Assembly (NCBI GenBank): GCA_030539815.1
Contig: JAUNXM010000096.1
Location: forward strand, 1-5,000
Direction: 5' to 3'
Source of the DNA: Methanobacterium sp.
Lineage (GTDB): Archaea; Methanobacteriota; Methanobacteria; Methanobacteriales; Methanobacteriaceae
DNA: 5,000 nucleotides
Shown: positions 1 to 5,000 of the stretch, one piece after another
How positions within the stretch are numbered: the first letter of the stretch is position 1
How the letters are laid out: each line of letters opens with the position of its first letter
Made by a program: the position numbers and the translations under genes
The notes under the pieces: model-generated
What the model saw: the letters and a program-made list of their open reading frames with translations, nothing else
The model's database searches: none
What the model was told of the DNA's origin: nothing

Positions 1-135
1 AAAGGCGATTCGAAGGTAAGGGCTTACCGGGGCGAAAAGAGCAATTAATAAAATAGCCACTCCCACCAGACTGTGGGTTAAGAGATTTTTCCAGTCAGTA
101 AGATAAAATTGTAATCCTTTAAGTACACGATTCAT
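1..135 (-). CDS. Unrecognised membrane protein, N-terminal part only
   Basis: An open frame runs leftwards from an ATG at 135-133 to the window edge without a stop, giving 45 residues. It begins MNRVLKGLQFYLTDWKNLL, a basic and aromatic stretch that looks like an amphipathic or interfacial helix. A hydrophobic segment at about residues 22-36 (SLVGVAILLIALFAP) follows, probably the first transmembrane helix. There is no lipobox or typical signal-peptide cleavage site. The start is supported by a good ribosome binding site five bases upstream and by a TATA-like box further upstream on the same strand. The gene is transcribed divergently from the ThiF-like gene. I do not recognise a family with a known function, and the rest of the protein is outside the window. 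That this is a real gene is fairly secure from the signals before it; its role is unknown. Confidence 0.7.
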   Translation of the reverse strand, partial: MNRVLKGLQFYLTDWKNLLTHSLVGVAILLIALFAPVSPYLRIAF

Positions 136-140
136 ATTTT

Positions 141-148
141 TCACATCC
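141..148 (-). promoter_or_regulatory. Ribosome binding site of the leftward membrane protein
   Basis: Read on the minus strand this is GGATGTGA, one mismatch from the archaeal consensus GGAGGTGA. It lies five bases before the ATG at 135, and it decides the start of the partial gene. Confidence 0.6.
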
Positions 149-174
149 TAAATTCATTAAAACTTCCATTATAA

Positions 175-182
175 CTTATAAA
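175..182 (-). promoter_or_regulatory. Probable TATA box of the leftward membrane protein
   Basis: The minus strand reads TTTATAAG here. Archaeal transcription usually begins about 25 bases downstream of the TATA centre, which would be near 153 and give a leader of roughly 18 bases with the ribosome binding site inside it. The bases just upstream are not a convincing BRE, so this rests on position and TATA match only. Confidence 0.4.
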
Positions 183-241
183 TCCACTATTTACACATTT
201 TCAAGGGTATGAGGACAAGTCGCAGATTGAACCGTTAAAAA

Positions 242-290
242 GGTTAAACCTATTTTATATCTAATTATGATATATTAAATTATGATATAT
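242..290 (+). promoter_or_regulatory. Putative promoter region of the ThiF-like gene, with tandem repeat
   Basis: This AT-rich block holds several TATA-like boxes: TTTTATAT at 253-260, and a 13-base unit AATTATGATATAT occurring at 263-275 and again at 278-290 (15-base period), each copy with its own GATATAT core. A nine-base palindrome, GGTTAAACC (242-250), sits directly before the first box. A start about 25 bases beyond the last box would fall near 312, giving an untranslated leader of roughly 80 bases. Which box is used cannot be told from sequence. The palindrome and repeat could be operator elements or simply AT-rich drift. Confidence 0.4.
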
Positions 291-385
291 CTTTCTAGAA
301 TATAGGTATGGTTAAGGATAAGTGCACCAAAAATATTAAAACCAACAATAGCAGACCCTTTAGATAATTAATGAATGGCTTATTT

Positions 386-389
386 GGTG
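386..389 (+). promoter_or_regulatory. Ribosome binding site that favours the 395 start
   Basis: GGTG, part of the archaeal consensus GGAGGTGA, lies five bases before the ATG at 395. The in-frame ATG at 371 has only AT-rich sequence before it (TTAGATAATTA) and no such match, so the shorter protein is preferred. The match is short, so the choice is moderate. Confidence 0.45.
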
Positions 390-394
390 TACCC

Positions 395-1147
<753 letters not shown>

Positions 1148-1200
1148 ATTATATTAATTTTATATTGTTATTAACGATTTAATACATTCTTATCGACTAA

Positions 1201-1294
<94 letters not shown>

Positions 1295-1295
1295 A

Positions 1296-2624
1296 TTGCA
1301 AGACAAAATTGGAAAAGTAATTGAAGATATTGAACGATGTGGTACTAAATTTGTTAGGCTACAGTTCGTGGACATACACGGGACTCCCAAAAACATGGCC
1401 ATTCCCCTGGTAAAACCAGACGATATAGAAGACATTATTAAAGATGGACTACTTTTTGATGGTTCATCCATTGAAGGATTCGCTGACATCAACAACAGTG
1501 ACTTGGTAATAAAACCAGACCCGGACACCTTCTCCTCCCTACCATGGAGACCCGACGAAAAGGGCGTTTGCAGGTTTATCTGTGACATTTACTGGCCTGA
1601 AGGAAAACCATACGAAGGAGACCCTCGTTACATATTGAAGAAAACCCTGGAAAAAGTTGAAAAACTTGGTTACGAATACAACGTGGGCCCAGAACCAGAA
1701 TTCTTCATTGTGGATATTGATGCAGAAGGAAACGTTTACCCCCACGACGAGGGTGTTTACTTCGATGTGGAACCTGTAGACCAGGGAACCAACATGAGAC
1801 GGGAACTGGTCCTGGGACTGGAAGAACTGAATTTCGAAGTAGAAGTAAGCCACCACGAAGTCGGACCCGGACAACACGAAATTGACTTCAAATTCGACCA
1901 CGCCCTGAAAACTGCAGACGCAGTTATCACCTTCAAACAGGCCATTAAAGCCATCGCTGACAACCTCGGCTCTATGGTCACCTTCATGCCCAAACCCTTC
2001 TTTGGAGTAAATGGTAGTGGAATGCACTGCCACCAGAGCCTGTTTAAAGACGGTAAAAACGTTTTCTACGATGCAGATGGGGAAAATCAGCTCTCAGAAG
2101 AAGCATTGTACTTCACTGGAGGTTTACTCAAACACTCCAAAGCACTGTCTGCCATTGTGGCCCCATCAGTTAACTCCTACAAACGTCTGGTACCCGGATA
2201 CGAAGCACCTGTTTACATCGCTTACGGGCTCAAAAACCGATCAACCCTGGTCAGGATCCCAGCTTCCCGTGGTAACGGTACCCGTGTGGAATTCAGATGC
2301 CCGGACCCATCCTGTAACCCCTACCTGGCATTCGCAGCCATGTTAGAAGCAGGTATGGATGGTATTAACAACAAGATCCACCCTGGAGAACCAACTGAAA
2401 TGGATGTATTCGAATTAAGTCCTGAAGAACTGGCACCACTGGGCATTGACACCCTCCCCTCCAGCTTATGGGAAGCATACCACGCCCTTGAAAAAGATGA
2501 AATAGTGAAAGCATCCCTGGGAGACCATGTCTACAACCAGTTCATGGCTTTAAAAAGAAAAGAATGGGATGACTACCGGATCCAGGTATTCCAGTACGAA
2601 CTGGAAAAATACTTGCAGATCTAA
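1296..2624 (+). CDS. glnA: Glutamine synthetase, type I (alpha-like)
   Basis: The 442-residue product joins ammonia and glutamate to glutamine using ATP, the main entry of ammonium at low concentration; type I enzymes are cytoplasmic dodecamers. The N-terminal beta-grasp domain covers about residues 17-99 and contains the DGSSIEGF loop (55-62). The catalytic domain follows, with GPEPEFF (131-137), [13 protein letters not shown] (186-198), [11 protein letters not shown] (239-249), the flap [13 protein letters not shown] (293-305, with E303), R315 and R320, and VEFRCPDP (331-338). Metal and substrate residues are therefore intact and the length is normal. F372 in DVFELSPEE stands where adenylylated bacterial enzymes have tyrosine, so adenylylation is not expected. 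D64 in GFADI occupies the position of Bacillus subtilis Arg62, needed there for glutamine feedback. Translation starts at TTG with a strong ribosome binding site. Control is probably transcriptional through NrpR; direct 2-oxoglutarate or GlnK control, known in other methanogens, cannot be judged here. nrpR follows 247 bases downstream, after a terminator. Confidence 0.97.
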   Translation: MQDKIGKVIEDIERCGTKFVRLQFVDIHGTPKNMAIPLVKPDDIEDIIKDGLLFDGSSIEGFADINNSDLVIKPDPDTFSSLPWRPDEKGVCRFICDIYWPEGKPYEGDPRYILKKTLEKVEKLGYEYNVGPEPEFFIVDIDAEGNVYPHDEGVYFDVEPVDQGTNMRRELVLGLEELNFEVEVSHHEVGPGQHEIDFKFDHALKTADAVITFKQAIKAIADNLGSMVTFMPKPFFGVNGSGMHCHQSLFKDGKNVFYDADGENQLSEEALYFTGGLLKHSKALSAIVAPSVNSYKRLVPGYEAPVYIAYGLKNRSTLVRIPASRGNGTRVEFRCPDPSCNPYLAFAAMLEAGMDGINNKIHPGEPTEMDVFELSPEELAPLGIDTLPSSLWEAYHALEKDEIVKASLGDHVYNQFMALKRKEWDDYRIQVFQYELEKYLQI

Positions 2625-2635
2625 TCCCCCCATTA

Positions 2636-2657
2636 TTTCTTTTTTTCCTTTTATTTT
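2636..2657 (+). terminator. T-rich transcription terminator of glnA
   Basis: Eighteen of 22 bases are T on the coding strand, including an uninterrupted run of seven (2640-2646), starting 12 bases after the glnA stop. Oligo-T tracts without a stable hairpin are the common archaeal terminator. This suggests that nrpR is transcribed mainly from its own promoter in the spacer, with at most some read-through. Confidence 0.7.
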
Positions 2658-2861
2658 CCATCAAACATTTACATAGATATTTAAAGTTTCTCATCCGATT
2701 TTAACCATAAGTATTTAAAATCAATCCCAATAATTAGAACTAACAGTCTTAAATTAAATAACTCAGATTGTTAAAATTCTATTTATCAGAAGATTTAGAT
2801 TCTCATAAAAGTAAAAAAGATTTTAACCAAATCCATTATTAGATACTATTATTACATTAAA

Positions 2862-2867
2862 GGGTGA
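2862..2867 (+). promoter_or_regulatory. Ribosome binding site of nrpR
   Basis: GGGTGA carries the GGTGA core of the archaeal consensus and ends four bases before the ATG at 2872. It supports that ATG over the later in-frame methionine codons at residues 9 and 10, which would cut into the DNA-binding domain. Nothing upstream is a convincing TATA box; CTATTTAT near 2779-2786 is a weak candidate. Confidence 0.6.
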
Positions 2868-2871
2868 ATCA

Positions 2872-4560
<1,689 letters not shown>

Positions 4561-4567
4561 ACTCAAC

Positions 4568-4665
4568 TTTTAGGTTACTGTTTAGCAAACCGCTATTTTC
4601 AAGGTCAACAAAAACTTTCAACAAAAAGTTGAAGATATTTATACATACCAAATTTCAACCTAAAA
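4568..4665. repeat. Inverted and direct repeats in the convergent spacer
   Basis: TTTTAGGTT (4568-4576) and AACCTAAAA (4657-4665) form a perfect nine-base inverted repeat around an 80-base interior, starting eight bases after the nrpR stop. Inside, the ten-base unit TCAACAAAAA occurs twice (4605-4614 and 4618-4627), and AACTTT (4613-4618) can pair with AAAGTT (4625-4630) in a six-base stem with a six-base loop. The spacer separates two converging genes, so these elements may help end transcription on both strands. All are AT-rich and short, and chance is a real alternative. The rest of the spacer (4666-4740) shows only AT-rich sequence. Confidence 0.4.
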
Positions 4666-4740
4666 CTTAAAAAATCTTATAACTAATAAATAGGTTTATA
4701 GGTATAAGATGTCATTTTCAATATTTATAAGCTTAAAATA

Positions 4741-5000
4741 CTAATCTAAAAAACGCTTATCAGATCTCTTGTTCTTAGCTTCGTGATGTTTGTCCTCAAA
4801 CCACCCTATGGACACGTTTTCACCTTCTTCCCGGTCAAAATGGGGAATATAAGGTTTTATATCCAGGAGAGGTGTTCCATCCACCACGTCCACGTTACTG
4901 ATATGTATAGTGGTTCCTTCAATCTTTTCCAGGCGAACCACTGAAATTCCAATAGGATTAGGTCGTTTAGGAGCTCTTGTGGCGAATATTCCATGTTTCA
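4741..5000 (-). CDS. trmO: tRNA (N6-threonylcarbamoyladenosine(37)-N6)-methyltransferase, TrmO/TsaA family, C-terminal part
   Basis: The frame enters from the right edge and ends at a TAG (4743-4741), giving 85 complete residues after a split first codon. It reads KHGIFATRAPKRPNPIGISV at the visible start. The FATR and RPNPIG stretches are the signature of the TrmO/TsaA (YaeB, UPF0066) family, and DGTPLLDIKPYIPHFD is its second hallmark. Known members use S-adenosylmethionine to methylate N6 of t6A37 in threonine tRNA, through a beta-barrel fold unlike classical methyltransferases. An internal GTG at 4941 could look like a start, but it lies after the family signature, so the real start is outside the window. 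The protein ends with a charged tail (EDKHHEAKNKRSDKRFLD) shortly after the core and lacks the extra C-terminal domain of the longer enterobacterial enzyme, as I recall for archaeal homologues. It converges on nrpR with a 180-base gap. Family call is firm; the tRNA substrate is inferred. Confidence 0.9.
   Translation of the reverse strand, partial: KHGIFATRAPKRPNPIGISVVRLEKIEGTTIHISNVDVVDGTPLLDIKPYIPHFDREEGENVSIGWFEDKHHEAKNKRSDKRFLD

Noticed and set aside
308..367. A 19-codon open frame starting ATG in the leader of the ThiF-like gene (MVKDKCTKN...)
   Set aside because: There is no ribosome binding site at a proper distance, no run of regulatory codons, and no attenuator-like structure after it. 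Such a short frame is expected by chance.
371..394. ATG at 371 as the start of the ThiF-like protein, adding eight residues
   Set aside because: There is no ribosome binding site before it, whereas GGTG stands five bases before the ATG at 395. It stays a possible alternative.
1539..2033. 164-codon minus-strand frame opposite glnA, and further shadow frames at 1226-1588, 1757-1993 and, on the plus strand, 2011-2346
   Set aside because: All lie within or against glnA, whose motifs are certain. Their long open length follows from the codon bias of glnA.
4691..4706. Near-repeat TAGGTTTATAGGTATA in the convergent spacer as a possible operator
   Set aside because: It is short, imperfect and without dyad symmetry, in very AT-rich sequence and far from any start codon.
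4741..4941. A separate 66-residue protein starting with GTG at 4941 on the minus strand
   Set aside because: The frame stays open to the window edge, and the upstream part carries the TrmO signature RPNPIG, so the GTG is an internal valine.

Overview
The window looks like chromosomal DNA of a methanogenic archaeon, most likely of the order Methanobacteriales and close to Methanobacterium. The reasons are an NrpR-type nitrogen repressor with two regulatory domains, an archaeal type I glutamine synthetase, archaeal BRE/TATA-style promoters, ribosome binding sites of the GGAGGTGA family, T-rich terminators, and AT-rich spacers between moderately AT-rich genes. The placement comes from recognising the gene families, not from a database search. 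No mobile element, CRISPR array, tRNA or rRNA is visible.

Layout: (1) 1-135, minus strand, the first 45 residues of an unrecognised membrane protein that runs off the left edge. (2) 136-394, a divergent spacer with a TATA-like box for the leftward gene, and a tandem AT-rich repeat and a short palindrome upstream of the rightward gene. (3) 395-1147, plus strand, an E1-like ThiF/MoeB/HesA family adenylyltransferase without the zinc-binding cysteine pairs of MoeB/ThiF. (4) 1148-1295, the glnA control region, with two TATA-plus-palindrome units exactly 38 bp apart. The downstream palindrome is a perfect GGAA-N6-TTCC, the operator described for NrpR in Methanococcus. (5) 1296-2624, plus strand, glnA with a TTG start, followed by a T-rich terminator. 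(6) 2872-4560, plus strand, nrpR. (7) 4561-4740, a convergent, repeat-containing spacer. (8) 4741-5000, minus strand, the C-terminal 85 residues of a TrmO/TsaA-type tRNA methyltransferase that runs off the right edge.

The core is a compact nitrogen-assimilation locus: glutamine synthetase, its probable operator, and next to it the repressor expected to bind that operator. In the known system NrpR represses when nitrogen is plentiful and is released by 2-oxoglutarate when it is scarce. The ThiF-like gene and the TrmO gene have no obvious link to nitrogen control. The most interesting observations are the duplicated promoter/operator geometry upstream of glnA, the zinc-less E1-like enzyme, and the absence from the glutamine synthetase of both the adenylylation tyrosine and the Bacillus-type feedback arginine. 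I found no clear sign of an undescribed multi-gene system.
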